A stretch of 64,000 bases of DNA, from positions 21,278,972-21,342,971 of the forward strand of contig CM064506.1 in NCBI GenBank assembly GCA_032716605.1, in the 5' to 3' direction. The first letter of the stretch is position 1, and each line of letters opens with the position of its first letter. Positions 1 to 10,360 of the stretch are shown here, in pieces. Both the position numbers and the translations under genes were made by a program. This DNA comes from Paralithodes platypus. Taxonomy: Eukaryota; Arthropoda; Malacostraca; Decapoda; Lithodidae. The notes beneath the pieces were generated by a model, which ran no database searches, was not told the origin of the DNA, and saw nothing but the letters and a program-made list of their open reading frames with translations.

Positions 1-168
1 GATGTCAGATACTATGGATGTGCTTTTATACTGATGTTATATGCATGCATTTGATATGAAACGAGTGATATAGTATCGGGTGCGGTGTGAGAGTTGTAGT
101 GTGGTGTACAATCGGGGGAAAAACCATCTTCACACTAGTGAGCTGTATATATTTTTGTGTGAACGGAA
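1..168. other. Unassigned sequence
   Basis: No open frame, RNA gene or recognised repeat is visible here. Confidence 0.4.
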
Positions 169-538
169 TTAAGGGGAGGCAGACCGTTTTTCTGGACCCT
201 CTTCTCCCTAATGTTTAGCCCCACTAGTTTTGAGATTATAAGACCGAATGGGCCGAACGCCCATTAGTTTGGCGATTTTAACACCTTTCGCCCCATTTTC
301 TTGTCAATGTTAAGACCTTTCGTGCCATTTAGGTGTCGATTATTTCCTGGCGAGCGATAGCGAGCCTGCAATTTTAAGAGGAACCGGCTTTCGGCCGGGA
401 AATTTTTCTACCGAAAAATGTACAAATTTATCTTGAAGGGGTGTTTTTCTAAGCTTGATGGAGGTCTAGGGAGGAAACTAAAAAAAATATATGCATAAAT
501 GAATTAATAGATCAAACAAACGGCCAGCCTCCCCTTAA
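169..538 (+). mobile_element. TTAA-A MITE, complete copy (reference)
   Basis: This 370-bp element begins TTAAGGGGAGGCAGACCGTT and ends with the near-exact inverse (..AACGGCCAGCCTCCCCTTAA). It carries no coding potential. Internal landmarks shared by all copies are 'TTAGCCCCACTAG', 'CTGGCGAGCGATAGCGAGC', a CCGGCTTTCGGCCGG hairpin and 'CTTGATGGAGGTCTAG'. TTAA at both ends is the target signature of piggyBac-type transposases, so a non-autonomous piggyBac-like element is the best inference; no transposase is present in the window. Confidence 0.85.
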
Positions 539-1014
539 TCGAGTGAAACATACGTCTGAGAGGTATTATCACAAGATTTCGACTTGAGTGGAAATGTTGT
601 AATGATGATGTAACTCTGGAGGTGAGACGCGACTTTCGATCACCTCTGTACACTGGATGCAGCTAATGCTTCGATGATAGTGAATAGATACGAAACATAG
701 ATACATTCACGACGATAATCATAGCCTCGTGTAAAAATAATTTATATGCAGCCCTAAAAATATGTATGTATGTACAGTATAATACTGTGGCACTTACCCC
801 ATCTCTCTCTCTCTCTCTCTAAAAATATACGATTATAATGATATGCCCTAAAATTCCCTAAATAATTCCGTATGGCGGTGTGGTGTGAAGGCAAGTGTTC
901 TGTGGCGTGGGGTTTGTGCGGGTACTGTTTTGTTGATGTGTGTCGCTGGCCATTCGGTATTATTGTGGATAAAGGGTTTACTAATGTGGCCATTACGGGG
1001 AATCAATGGTGGGT
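539..1014. other. Unassigned, with a short CT tract
   Basis: A (CT)n tract lies at about 801-822. Nothing else is recognised. Confidence 0.4.
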
Positions 1015-1109
1015 AGAGAGAGAGAGAGAGAGAGAGAGAGTGAAAGTGATGGTGAGAATGTGAGTGAGTGACTGTGTGTGTGTGTGAAAGAGTGTGTGTG
1101 TGAGAGATA

Positions 1110-1200
<91 letters not shown>
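1015..1200. repeat. (GA)n and (GT)n microsatellites
   Basis: A GA run occupies about 1015-1041. A degenerate GT region follows, ending in an uninterrupted (GT)n of about 44 units (1113-1200). Open frames across it are pure repeat translations (Cys-Val, His-Thr) and are not genes. Confidence 0.95.
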
Positions 1201-1202
<2 letters not shown>

Positions 1203-1312
1203 AACCCTGCCACATACAAAGACCTGATCACTCTCGACAAATAAAACTCCCCGAACAATTCATTAGTGAGCGAGAACGAGAGTCGCCGACAAGTGAGACT
1301 ATTGAACGAACA

Positions 1313-1750
1313 GCGAGGATAGTAATAGATAGATAGCCAGGATAGTAATAGATAAATAGCCAGGATAGTAATAGATAAGTAGCCAGGATAGTAATAGATA
1401 AATAGCCAGGATAGTAATAGATAAGTAGCCAGGATAGTAATCAATAAATAGCCAGGATAGTAATAGATAAGTAGCCAGGATAGTAATAGATAGATAGCCA
1501 GGATAGTAATAGATAAATAGCCATGATAGTAATAGATAAATAGCCAGGATAGTAATAGATAAATAGCCAGGATAGTAATAGATAAATAGCCAGGATAGTA
1601 ATAGATAAATAGCCAGGATAGTAATAGATAGATAGCCAGGATAGTAATAGATAAATAGCCAGGATAGTAATAGATAAATAGCCAGGATAGTAATAGATAG
1701 ATAGCCAGGATAGTAGTAGATAAATAGCGAGGATAGTAATAGATGGTAAT
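1313..1750. repeat. 23-bp minisatellite, about 18 units
   Basis: The unit is close to GCCAGGATAGTAATAGATAA plus ATA, repeated head to tail with few substitutions (unit starts at 1336, 1359 and so on to 1727). Minus-strand open frames rich in Tyr, Leu and Ile come only from the repeat. Confidence 0.95.
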
Positions 1751-1790
1751 AGAACATTAGGAAATGAGGGAAAAGAGGGTCCAGAATAGA

Positions 1791-1795
1791 AAAAA

Positions 1796-1846
<51 letters not shown>

Positions 1847-1848
1847 AC
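1791..1848. repeat. (AAAT)n microsatellite
   Basis: About 13 uninterrupted AAAT units directly follow the minisatellite region. Confidence 0.95.
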
Positions 1849-1984
1849 ATAACAGATACATTTGTTTGTAGGAAATCATATCTCTAACTATAGTCTATTC
1901 ATTATTAGTAAGCCAAAACTCCTGACCATTAACATATATGGCTCAAAGTTAACTTGTGTATTCTAGAGACTCGATAATTAAATA

Positions 1985-2062
1985 TTTTTGTGATATGACC
2001 CAGCCAGGGCTCGAACCCAGGCCAGTAGTGCAGCAACACCTTAACCTCTAGGTTACGGAGTA
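1985..2062 (-). repeat. tRNA-derived SINE head, decayed
   Basis: On the minus strand the block carries a B-box-like GGGTTCGAGCCC preceded by a TAACCTAGAGGTTAAG A-box-like segment. It does not close into a cloverleaf with a proper acceptor stem, so it is read as a SINE relic and not a tRNA gene. Confidence 0.5.
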
Positions 2063-2292
2063 GCATCAAAGTAATGTCTTCATTTGGAATCAGATCCTAT
2101 CCACCATCACCTGCTCCGACTTGTGGTCACGTAGCTTGATGCCATACACACATACACCTCTGGGCGAACCTGTAACTTGAAAGAAATTGCCCTTCGGCCA
2201 GGACAATTATTTTCGAAAATGTACACATTTAGCTTCAAATGGGTCTGGGTTGGAATTTGTTAGTTTGAAGGAGGTCTGGGAATGCGTTTTTG

Positions 2293-2661
2293 TTAAGGGG
2301 AGGCAGACCGTTTTTCTGGACCCCTTTCTCCCTAATGTTTAGCCCCACTAGTTTTGAGAATGTAAGATGTTCGGCCCATTAGTTTGGCGATTTTAACACC
2401 TTTCGACCCATTTCTTTATCAATTTTAAGACCTTTCGTGCCATTTAGGTGTCGATTATTTCCTGGCGAGCGAGAGCCTGCAATTTTAAGAGGAACCGGCC
2501 GAAGGCCGGATTTTTTTTTATAACAAAAAATTACAAATTTATCTTGAAGGGGGGTCTATTTTTTTTTTTTTTTTAAAGCTTGATGGAGGTCTAGCGAGGA
2601 AACTGAAATAATAGATGAATAATTAATTATTAGACCAAACAAACGGTCAGTCTCCCCATAA
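2293..2661 (+). mobile_element. TTAA-A MITE copy 2
   Basis: A full-length 369-bp copy of the element at 169-538. The left end is TTAAGGGGAGGCAGACCG; the right terminal TTAA has mutated to ATAA. The CCGGCCGAAGGCCGG internal hairpin and a poly-T expansion near 2560 are visible. Confidence 0.85.
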
Positions 2662-2734
2662 GGCCAGGGTTACCAAATCAACACACTCTATATTGCTAGA
2701 TCTGTTCTCAAAAGTCACTACATGGCCGATGGAT

Positions 2735-2866
2735 AATTAATAGATGGATAGTAATTAGATAGTAAGTATATATAGAAAATAGATAGATAAAAAATAGATA
2801 GATAGTAAATATAGTAAATAGATAGATAGTGAGTAAATAGATAGTAAATAGATAGATAGTAAATAG
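2735..2866. repeat. GATA/TAAA-rich low-complexity tract
   Basis: Irregular mixture of GATA and TAAATAG units. Two long minus-strand frames across it are Ile/Tyr/Leu-rich artefacts. Confidence 0.8.
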
Positions 2867-2870
2867 AAGC

Positions 2871-3063
2871 CAAAAATCACTCCTTCGATTTGCGATTGGG
2901 TTACATTCTGAAAACCCGATCTTAAATAGAATAATCGTATAGCAAACCCTAAAATTAATCGGGTTAATGGGGATGCGTTCTGAAGCCAGCCAAAACCCAA
3001 ACCTAAACACCTTAAATTAATAATATCGTAAATTGGGGTATCGGATAATGAGGGAGACCTGTA
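2871..3063. mobile_element. TIR MITE (family H), copy 1
   Basis: Homologous to 16266-16457, sharing TTGGGTTAC, GCAAACCCTAAAATTAAT and GGGGATGCGTTCT. The right end GAGGGAGACCTGTA mirrors the left end CAGGTCTCCCTC seen in the better copy. The ends resemble Tc1/mariner-pogo type termini next to TA; superfamily is inference. Confidence 0.55.
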
Positions 3064-3278
3064 TACTCGGTTTTATTTCCGCTGACGGTTAATTGAATCC
3101 CTTAGCAATTGATTCATCGATAAACTAACGGGAAAATATGAAACTACTATGTCTCTACTCATGTTAGTGCCAAGTAATCATAATTAACAAATTTCACTAC
3201 AAAACCTTCATAATAACGGAGTAATCAAGCTGAAAACATGGCAATTTACCGTCAGCTGGAAAAAAAAACAAGAGTATA
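3062..3278. mobile_element. TIR MITE (family G), copy 1
   Basis: The left end TATACTCGGTTTTATTTCCG and right end ..AAACAAGAGTATA are imperfect inverses, with inner repeats GCTGACGGTTAATTGAATCC and ATTTACCGTCAGC. Related copies lie at 43990-44211 and 63415-63632. It abuts family H at a shared TA. Confidence 0.6.
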
Positions 3279-4160
3279 GAATAATGCCACAATATCTAGA
3301 ATATCGCTCAAAATGTTTCACATCTCCAGAATATCGCTCTAAAGGGTTCAAATTTATAAAATATCGCTAGAATTCGTACCGCTAGTTGTAAACATTTGCC
3401 GCTAGATCAAAGTAAACACCTCCCAATCTAGCGAGAAAGAAGCATAATTGGCAACACTGTGAATGGAGGGCGGGGAAGGAGTTCGAGTAACGAGCAAGAT
3501 TCAGGGAAGAAAATGCAATAAAACTTCAGGGGGCTAGTTTGGAGGGGAGAGGCTTCGAGGAGCGGTGTAAGAGAGAGAGAGAGAAAGAGAGACTGTTATG
3601 TAGTATACGAGTGTGTGAAGTATACCTGTGTTTGTGTTCGTGAGTATTTATGTGTATTGTATGTGTGTACAGTAGGTGTAACATTAACACACTATCGAAA
3701 TTGTCGTCTGATTGAAAGAGATAAAGATTCGAACAGGCAAATACATTGATAACATTAATTATAATAAACCCGCCAAACGATTTGAATGATTCGACCACGA
3801 GTGTTCAAATCACATGAATAAAGATAATCAGAGAGGGGGGGGGGGATTTACTGGAGTATTCGAAAAGGGGCTCCGGTTCTGACGCTATTCTTGGCTTACA
3901 GTGTGCTGGCTTAATAATCCAAAAAAGGTATATAGGCTCTGAAGTTCAATTTTAACTAAGAGAGAGAGGAGGGAGGGAGGGAGAGCTAATAGACCAATTA
4001 AGGGTGTCCGAACCTCAAAAAATACCTGAGTGAATCCATCTCGACTCACGAACAAAGGTGATTGACGAACCTTATTGAACCCTTTAATGTTCAGTAACCA
4101 CTTAACCTTCAGACTGTGAACATCTCGTTAACATATCAGTGCTACGGTAAACTGTATCTA
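3279..4160. other. Intergenic, short repeats only
   Basis: A three-fold AATATCGCT-containing ~40-bp repeat lies at about 3290-3375, purine tracts at 3568-3595 and 3958-3985, and a G tract near 3836. No gene is seen. Confidence 0.5.
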
Positions 4161-4161
4161 A

Positions 4162-4221
4162 TTCACCCTTTGAATAGTATGACCTATTCGGACAGTTTAT
4201 TCTGGCTGTTATTAGACAATT
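4162..4221 (+). mobile_element. TTAA-B MITE, left half (split)
   Basis: Matches the first third of the TTAA-B fold-back element (TTATTCTGGCTGTTATTAGA). It stops exactly at AGACAATT, the duplication created by the GG8 insertion, and resumes at 11310 with AGACAATTTTATGAAGGATC. Confidence 0.75.
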
Positions 4222-4734
4222 GGTACTTATTGCCGAAACTACCACTAATTATTTCTCAATAATTGAAAGCTATTATAGAATAAGGATGTTGCAAAGATTG
4301 TATTAAAATGTGTTTCAACCTCCGGAGATACATTTAATGTGCACTATATAAAGTACTGTAAAAACAAAAAACTCTCCCTATTGCCGGCAGTGAAACTCTT
4401 CTTAATCCCCTTACTGTTAAAATAGATGCTGTTCATGGGGGGAGGGGGGGCAAAGCCCCCTCTCAACCCATCCTGTATCCAAAGGCAAAACAAATGTAGG
4501 AATTTATTTATTTCTACACCGGGTCGAAACCATCGATATATTATTTAGACAAATATGTTAGTTAGGTCATGTACTTCATTGCCATATATGTCCACCCCGT
4601 CGGTAATTCATTATAAAAAAATCCCTAAATGTCTAAAAAAAAATCCCTAAATCTCGCACGGCTCACCCGATCTCCATTTTCTGTTGCGTTGGTGCGGGAC
4701 GGCCACCCCTCTCGCTCCACCACCTTCATTCATT

Positions 4735-4965
4735 GGTTAGGTTAATGACAAAACTTGGCTCGGATTTCATGGATTTAGCGGGGGTGTGGGGGCAGCAGCC
4801 CCCACCCATAATACTAGGTTAGGTTAGGTTAATGACAAAACTTGGCTCGGATTTCATGGATTTAGCGGGGGTGTAGGGGCAGTAGCCCCCACCCATAATA
4901 CTAGGTTAGGTTAGGTTAGGTTAATGACAAAACTTGGCTCAGATTTCATGGATTCTTCCAATATT
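4735..4965. repeat. Three tandem ~90-bp units with TTAGG tracts
   Basis: The segment AATGACAAAACTTGGCTCGG recurs at 4744, 4831 and 4923. Each unit includes a GGGGGCAGCAGCCCCC palindrome and ends in ACTAGGTTAGGTTAGG. The third unit is truncated. Confidence 0.9.
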
Positions 4966-5266
4966 ACCCCTTTATTTACACCTCTTACCCCGCAATTTCC
5001 CTGATCTTCATAGCCCTCCCCACTATCGGGGGCCGTGTCTTAAGATTGATGGATAAGACTTGTTTTGCATTTTCCGATGGGGTTCATAAAAAAACAACTA
5101 AAAAAACCCAAAACAAGGAAAAAAAATAAAAAATACTTTTACAAATCGTCCCCGGTGTAAAACTAAATATTTACCCAATTGTATATTTACTCTGAAAATT
5201 ACTTGCATCCGAGTGTTTTAAGATCGTTGGATATTAGGAGAAATAACATTTTCCGGGGATTGTAAC

Positions 5267-5615
5267 TGTATGGTTGTCATGTAAAGCTACAACAACCTTG
5301 ATAATCCTTTCTTGCACAAGGATGTAGAATAAAAGTCCAGAGATAAGTTTATAGGTTCTTATTAGCCAAAGATATACAGAGCTGGGGTGGCACTGCTATG
5401 CTGAGTGCCGACCGGATGTTACTGATGAAAACATGTGCAGCGGTGCCGGATATATTTGGTGCAACGCTGCCGATACTACAGAGTACGGTATATTATCATG
5501 GGATATTAAACAATGATAGTATTGCCCTGAAAGTACATGTGTGTATGTTGCAATATGATTAAGGCATGTGTAGACTCTGTATATATGTTGTGTGTGCACT
5601 TAACCTATATCAACA
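5267..5615 (-). repeat. 3' LTR of Gypsy element
   Basis: A 349-bp LTR that begins TG and ends CA. It differs from the copy at 10866-11214 only at 5573 (G) versus 11172 (C). The element is read on the minus strand, so this is its 3' LTR. The host 5-mer GTAAC sits at 5262-5266. Confidence 0.97.
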
Positions 5616-7981
5616 CCTCCCTCCCCCTTCAAGCTCGCAAGACGTTGTCGAGCTGACTCTTTTTCTAGGAGCCTTTCAGACCTACGTGGAGCCATGGGGG
5701 AAGTGAAGGACTCTCTTTCTGGGTCCGTGCAAGACATAGGGATCTCAGGGTTATGGGGGAGGGGTTCAACACCAGGGGAATTCACTGGGCGGAGGAAGCG
5801 ACGGTTCCGCCAATATATCTTACCACTGGGGAGATGAACTTCATAATCCCTGGACCTGCCGCAGCCCATGACGACCCCAACCTTGTCCCAGCGGTGAGAA
5901 GTCGGGTCTTGGATCCGCACTGTGGTGCCGACTCTCAACCTGGGAAGGAGACGTGCGTGCTGGTCATAGTTTCTCTGCACCAGCGCAGTGTGGGCGGCTG
6001 CACGGCGGTCACAGTTCTCGGCCTTGGCTTGCCACTCTGCTGCAAAGGACTGGGGATGAGCAGGGACACAAGACCGTAGTGGGTGGCCATACAGGATTTG
6101 TGCCGGGGAGCGGCCTGTGAAGTTCGGGGTGTTGCGGAGCTCCAACAGTCCACGGTCAAAGTCCTCACAGTCGATGTTGCCTGAGGGAGCCGTCTTCAGT
6201 ATGAGGTGTTTGACGGACTTGACGGCAGACTCGGCATGACTGTTGGATTGTGGGTAGTGTGGGGAAGAGACCAAGTGATTGACTCCCCAACGCTCCATGA
6301 AGTCCCGGAACTCACGGCTAGTAAACTGTGGGCCTCCATCTGTACGTAGGGGTACACCAACTTCCCTGAAGTAGCGGCAGAAGATCCTGATGGTGTTTGA
6401 AGCGGTAGTATCTCCTTTGCAGGGTACGACAACGGGCCAGCCTGAGAGTCGGTCTGTTACGACGAGGAAGGATTTCCCCGCCACAGCGATGAAGTCGGCT
6501 GAAACAGACTCGAAAGGCCTAGTTGGGTTGTCGTCGTTGATCATGGGTTCCTGCTGCTGACTAGGCTGTAAGACCTGACACAGCTCACAAGCTTGAACTG
6601 TATTGGCGATGTCAGAGTTGATGCCAGGCCAAAAGACAGCCTGTCGCGCCCTACGCTTAGTGGCCTCCACGCCTCTGTGACTATCATGCAGGCGAGCCAA
6701 GGTGCGGCGGCGGAGGGCTTCAGGAACCACAATCCTCGCTCCGTACAGGACGAGTTCACCATCTGCTGACAGGTAGTCTCGGAGTTTCCAGAATGGGAGT
6801 AGAGAGTTGTGCAGGTCGTAGCGGTTGGTGGGGAAACCCGAAGTAACGCACTCACGCAGGCGGATGTACACAGTATCCGCTCTGGCTGCGTCTCGGAGTT
6901 CCTGGAGAATCCTGTCTGCGTCCTGTGAAGGAGAGTTGACGTCGGTGGCGGCGGCGTTGACAGTCACGAGGGACCTGAGGTGAACCGTGGCGTCGGCACA
7001 TGCTAACTCATCCTCTGGCGTCGGGTGGCTGACAGGGGCCCGTGACAACGCATCAGGGATGCAGAGCAACCTGCCAGCGCGCCAGACGGCTGTGAAGAGG
7101 TAAGGTGCGACTTTCTCCTTCAGACGTTGGAGGCGGGGATTTTCAACCGCATCAAGGGTGTAGTTGTTGAAGATGGGGATGAGGGGGCGATGGTCCGTCA
7201 TGAGGGTGAAGTGTTGCAGTCCGATGAGGTAGAACTTGCACTTGGACATGGCCCAGACCACGGCTAGCATCTCCAGCTCAATGGTGGCATAGCGGGACTC
7301 GGGGTTGCTTAGGAACCTCGAGCCACACTGAACTAAGCGGAGACGGTTGTTGCCATGATCCTGTAGGAGGGCGTATCCAATACCGTTGAGGCGGGATGCA
7401 TCAGTTTGTAGAATCACTGGTAGGGAAGGGTCGAATGGGGCCAGGACGGGTGGACTGAGCAGGGCAGCCTTGACCCGGCGGAAAGCCTGATCATGGTCAG
7501 CGGTCCACATAAACGACCTCTTCGGGCTCATCAGGGGGCGCAGGGGCTGAGCGGCAGTGGCGATGTCGGGGGTGAACTCCGCCAGCTGGTTCACCAAACC
7601 CATGAAGGAGCGAAGGTCGGTTGGTGTCGGGAAGTCCTTGATCGCTCCGACTTTGCCAGGGTCAGCCGAGATGCCCTCACCTGAGAGCGTGTACCCACAG
7701 AAGTTCACACTGGGTGCGGCGACCACGAACTTGTCCTTGTTGAGTGTGATCCCACTGTCGCGGCACCGTATGAGCACTTCATGGATACGCTGAAGATGTG
7801 TGTTGAAGTCCTCGTCGTAGAGCAGCACGTCGTCGACAACCTTGGCACAATTTTGCACCCCTTGGAGGGCCCTATCACCGCGAAGGCAGAAGGCGTCACC
7901 TGTCGCAGCGAAACCCATTGGACCTCTACAGTGTTGGAAACGGCCATAAGGAGTGATGAAAGTTGTGAGATGCTGGTCCTC
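5600..7981 (-). CDS. pol: Gypsy pol, C-terminal part: RT core, RNase H, integrase
   Basis: This frame continues directly from the upstream gag-pol frame after a single TAG (7982-7984), with 21 codons before the first Met at 7918. Counting from that Met, residues 27-33 hold the RT catalytic VVDDVLL. RNase H shows LQTDAS (~169), ATIELEM (~213) and TDHRPL (~240). Integrase has an HHCC-type zinc region (LHDSH..CELC, ~407-445) and a D,D-35-E core: SADF (~472), TDGG (~527) and HAES (~563). The ending (HRWDKVGVV..WRNRRFL) is typical of arthropod Gypsy integrases. The frame ends 16 bp inside the 3' LTR, so the polypurine tract is translated. Without readthrough or correction of the TAG this part would not be made. 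Confidence 0.93.
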   Translation of the reverse strand, partial: EDQHLTTFITPYGRFQHCRGPMGFAATGDAFCLRGDRALQGVQNCAKVVDDVLLYDEDFNTHLQRIHEVLIRCRDSGITLNKDKFVVAAPSVNFCGYTLSGEGISADPGKVGAIKDFPTPTDLRSFMGLVNQLAEFTPDIATAAQPLRPLMSPKRSFMWTADHDQAFRRVKAALLSPPVLAPFDPSLPVILQTDASRLNGIGYALLQDHGNNRLRLVQCGSRFLSNPESRYATIELEMLAVVWAMSKCKFYLIGLQHFTLMTDHRPLIPIFNNYTLDAVENPRLQRLKEKVAPYLFTAVWRAGRLLCIPDALSRAPVSHPTPEDELACADATVHLRSLVTVNAAATDVNSPSQDADRILQELRDAARADTVYIRLRECVTSGFPTNRYDLHNSLLPFWKLRDYLSADGELVLYGARIVVPEALRRRTLARLHDSHRGVEATKRRARQAVFWPGINSDIANTVQACELCQVLQPSQQQEPMINDDNPTRPFESVSADFIAVAGKSFLVVTDRLSGWPVVVPCKGDTTASNTIRIFCRYFREVGVPLRTDGGPQFTSREFRDFMERWGVNHLVSSPHYPQSNSHAESAVKSVKHLILKTAPSGNIDCEDFDRGLLELRNTPNFTGRSPAQILYGHPLRSCVPAHPQSFAAEWQAKAENCDRRAAAHTALVQRNYDQHARLLPRLRVGTTVRIQDPTSHRWDKVGVVMGCGRSRDYEVHLPSGKIYWRNRRFLRPVNSPGVEPLPHNPEIPMSCTDPERESFTSPMAPRRSERLLEKESARQRLASLKGEGGVDIG
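5616..5632 (-). promoter_or_regulatory. Polypurine tract of Gypsy element
   Basis: On the minus strand GAAGGGGGAGGGAGG lies directly against the 3' LTR. This is the expected plus-strand primer for reverse transcription. Confidence 0.9.
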
Positions 7982-10360
7982 CTACGCAAGTTCCATTTGC
8001 CAATATCCACTCAGGGCGTCTGCCGTCGTGAAGAATTTCGCCTGCGGGGCCACACTGCGGATCGCTTCGAAAGGCGTCGGTGAGGGGTGGGCTGGGCGGG
8101 AAACTTGGCAGTTGAGCTTGGTGAGGTCTACGGTGAGGCGAACTTCGGCGTTGGGCTTGGCGACGACGACGAGGGGGTGGCACCACTCTGAAGGTTCATC
8201 GCCGGCCGGTTTGATGATACCTGGTGCCACTAGCGAGTCCAGCTCCTGCTTAACTTTGTCCCTGAAAGCAAATGGGATCTGCCGCGGGGTGTAGATGGCA
8301 AAAGGCACGGCATCGTCCTTGAGGTGGATCCGCATTGGGGGACCCTTCATAGGCTTGAGTGGAGCTGTCTGGAGATCCTCCTTGGAGACCAACACGTCCT
8401 TGAACTCTCGAAGAAAGAACTCCTTGGCTTGTGCAGGTGACGTGGTGGCTGTGAAGGGTAGCTCCTTACACCTGTAGATGTGTTTAACCTGTAGAATTGG
8501 CTTGGGGAATTCTGCTGAGATGATGGCCAATGCTTGACAGTGGCGTTTGGACAGAAGCGGCGTCTGAACACCCTCGCGGACTTGGATTGTGGCCGAACAG
8601 GAGCGTTTGCTGATGGTGAGTTGTGCATGAAACGTCCCCAAAGCAGGAGCCATTGCAGAGCCATCCGCGTTGAGCGTTGTTGTCGGAGGCGGAGGTCGTA
8701 GGCTGCTGAGAGGAATCCGAAGTATGTCGAGGTGTCGTCGGCCGATCACTGTGATGTCTGCACCTGTGTCAGGAAGCATGTGGAGTTTTCTGGTGGTGCC
8801 GCTGTAGGTGAGATTCACGGATGTCAGTGTGGGTGCCTGAACAGGTGACCCCACACGTTGACAACTTGTGGTCTTCTTTGCTGTAGACTTGTTGTGGGAG
8901 GAAGCGGCGTTGTCCTGTGTGGCGGGCGTCTTTGAAGATCTGCAGCATTTGTCGTAGTGGCCCATATGGTTGCAGCGACGACACTGGGCGGTGGCTGCAG
9001 GGCAAGCAGGATTCCTAGGCTTATGACCACGACGGCCGCAGTTAGTGCAGGTGTAGTCTTCAGCCGGGCACTTGTTCTTGTCGTGCCGGCGAGCACAACG
9101 CTGGCAGGCGGCAGCCGACGCCAAGGACTGTTGCGATGTGGAGAACTTGTCGCGTTGCTTAACTTGCTTGTACGCTGACACGGCGTTAACCTGGGACGGT
9201 GGGGCACGTATGGCTGACGTAGCGCTTCGAGTGGCCTCGTAGGAACGGCAAGTGTTGACGATGTCCTGTAATGAAGGAGTGGCGTCGAGGGAGAGCAGCT
9301 TCTGTACAAGTTCTTCGTCGTGTATGCCCATCAGAATGACCATCTTGAGTTGGGTCTCCCTGCAGGCTGAAGAGTTCCCTGGGCAGACGTCAATTTCTTC
9401 GGCGATGTGGCAGAGGCGGACGTAGAAGTTGTTGAATGACTCGCCCTGTTTTTGCTTGTAACTGAACAGGTCCCTGCGACGGAGAGCTTCATTGCGAGAA
9501 TTCTTGATGTGCTCCTGAAGTGCATCGAGGACTGCGTCAACGGTCTTGTCGGTGTCAGGGGGTATGCTTAAGGTGTGCTCCAAAAGCCGCTGTGTCTCCA
9601 GGGTTAAGCACATCCGCATCTGGATCAGTTGTTTCTCCCTCGGTAATTTAGATAAGTCTACCATAATAGAGTAATCGTCCCACCGACGCCTCCATTCTCT
9701 GAAAACCTGGAAGGTGGCATCAGCGCGAAGGGGCGGCGGGTTCTGGGTGATAGCCTTCTGTGGTGGAGGTGGAGCTGTAGGGGTGGAGGATGTTGTGGAA
9801 TTGGGTGTTGTCCCGTTGAGGTAGGTTGTCCCCGTTGAGGTAGGTGCGGCGGCAGGTGGGGTAATGTGGGCCAGAGCCTGGACAAGGGCGGAGAACTTGG
9901 CATCGTCCATCTGTCTCCTGTAGTCCTCCTCCGAGCGTCGTCTTGTTTCCTCCTCCTGTCTCCTGTAGTCCTCCTCCTGTTGTCTGCGGTCCTCCTCCTG
10001 TCTTCTGCGGTCCTCCTCCTGTCTTCTGGTATAGTCGTCCCGTTGTCTGCATTGCTCCATATACTGTATGAGCTGAAGGAGGTCTGCACTTGTGGTAGGT
10101 TGTAGACTTGCAGGGTGTGGTGACAGGGGTGGCATCCCCCTATAGTGTAGGGGAGGTAAAGTGGGGGGAGGTGGAGTAAAATAAGGGGTGGTGAGAGGAG
10201 GAGAGGTTGGAGTGGAATGAACTGACTGGTACCCCTTACCAGCAACTCCAACAGTATCTCCATCATTATCTCCACCAGTAGCTCCACCATTATCTCCCTC
10301 CCCAGTATGGTCGTGTGGGGTGTCTCTGAGCTCCCCATTAATCTGCTCATCTCCCTCCAT
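7982..10360 (-). CDS. gag-pol: Gypsy gag-protease-RT (N-terminal part)
   Basis: The 792-codon frame starts at an ATG about 500 bp after the primer site. Residues ~100-155 form a charged Arg/Glu/Gln-rich repeat, probably a coiled coil. A Gag capsid-like segment spans ~215-400. Cys/His knuckles follow at ~418-475, including CRRCNHMGHYDKCC (C-x2-C-x4-H-x4-C) and CTNCGRRGHKPRNPAC. An aspartic protease LPDTGADITVIG lies at ~531. RT begins around 640 with VRLTVDLTKLN at ~738 and TADALSGYWQ near the end. The frame stops at TAG immediately after WQMELA, in the middle of the RT palm, where related elements continue. The stop is most simply a nonsense mutation. Gag alone could still be made. Confidence 0.93.
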   Translation of the reverse strand: MEGDEQINGELRDTPHDHTGEGDNGGATGGDNDGDTVGVAGKGYQSVHSTPTSPPLTTPYFTPPPPTLPPLHYRGMPPLSPHPASLQPTTSADLLQLIQYMEQCRQRDDYTRRQEEDRRRQEEDRRQQEEDYRRQEEETRRRSEEDYRRQMDDAKFSALVQALAHITPPAAAPTSTGTTYLNGTTPNSTTSSTPTAPPPPQKAITQNPPPLRADATFQVFREWRRRWDDYSIMVDLSKLPREKQLIQMRMCLTLETQRLLEHTLSIPPDTDKTVDAVLDALQEHIKNSRNEALRRRDLFSYKQKQGESFNNFYVRLCHIAEEIDVCPGNSSACRETQLKMVILMGIHDEELVQKLLSLDATPSLQDIVNTCRSYEATRSATSAIRAPPSQVNAVSAYKQVKQRDKFSTSQQSLASAAACQRCARRHDKNKCPAEDYTCTNCGRRGHKPRNPACPAATAQCRRCNHMGHYDKCCRSSKTPATQDNAASSHNKSTAKKTTSCQRVGSPVQAPTLTSVNLTYSGTTRKLHMLPDTGADITVIGRRHLDILRIPLSSLRPPPPTTTLNADGSAMAPALGTFHAQLTISKRSCSATIQVREGVQTPLLSKRHCQALAIISAEFPKPILQVKHIYRCKELPFTATTSPAQAKEFFLREFKDVLVSKEDLQTAPLKPMKGPPMRIHLKDDAVPFAIYTPRQIPFAFRDKVKQELDSLVAPGIIKPAGDEPSEWCHPLVVVAKPNAEVRLTVDLTKLNCQVSRPAHPSPTPFEAIRSVAPQAKFFTTADALSGYWQMELA

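Noticed and set aside
848..1850. Long frames rich in His-Thr, Cys-Val or Tyr-Leu-Ile
   Set aside because: They are direct translations of the (GT)n tract and the 23-bp minisatellite, with no codon structure independent of the repeat.
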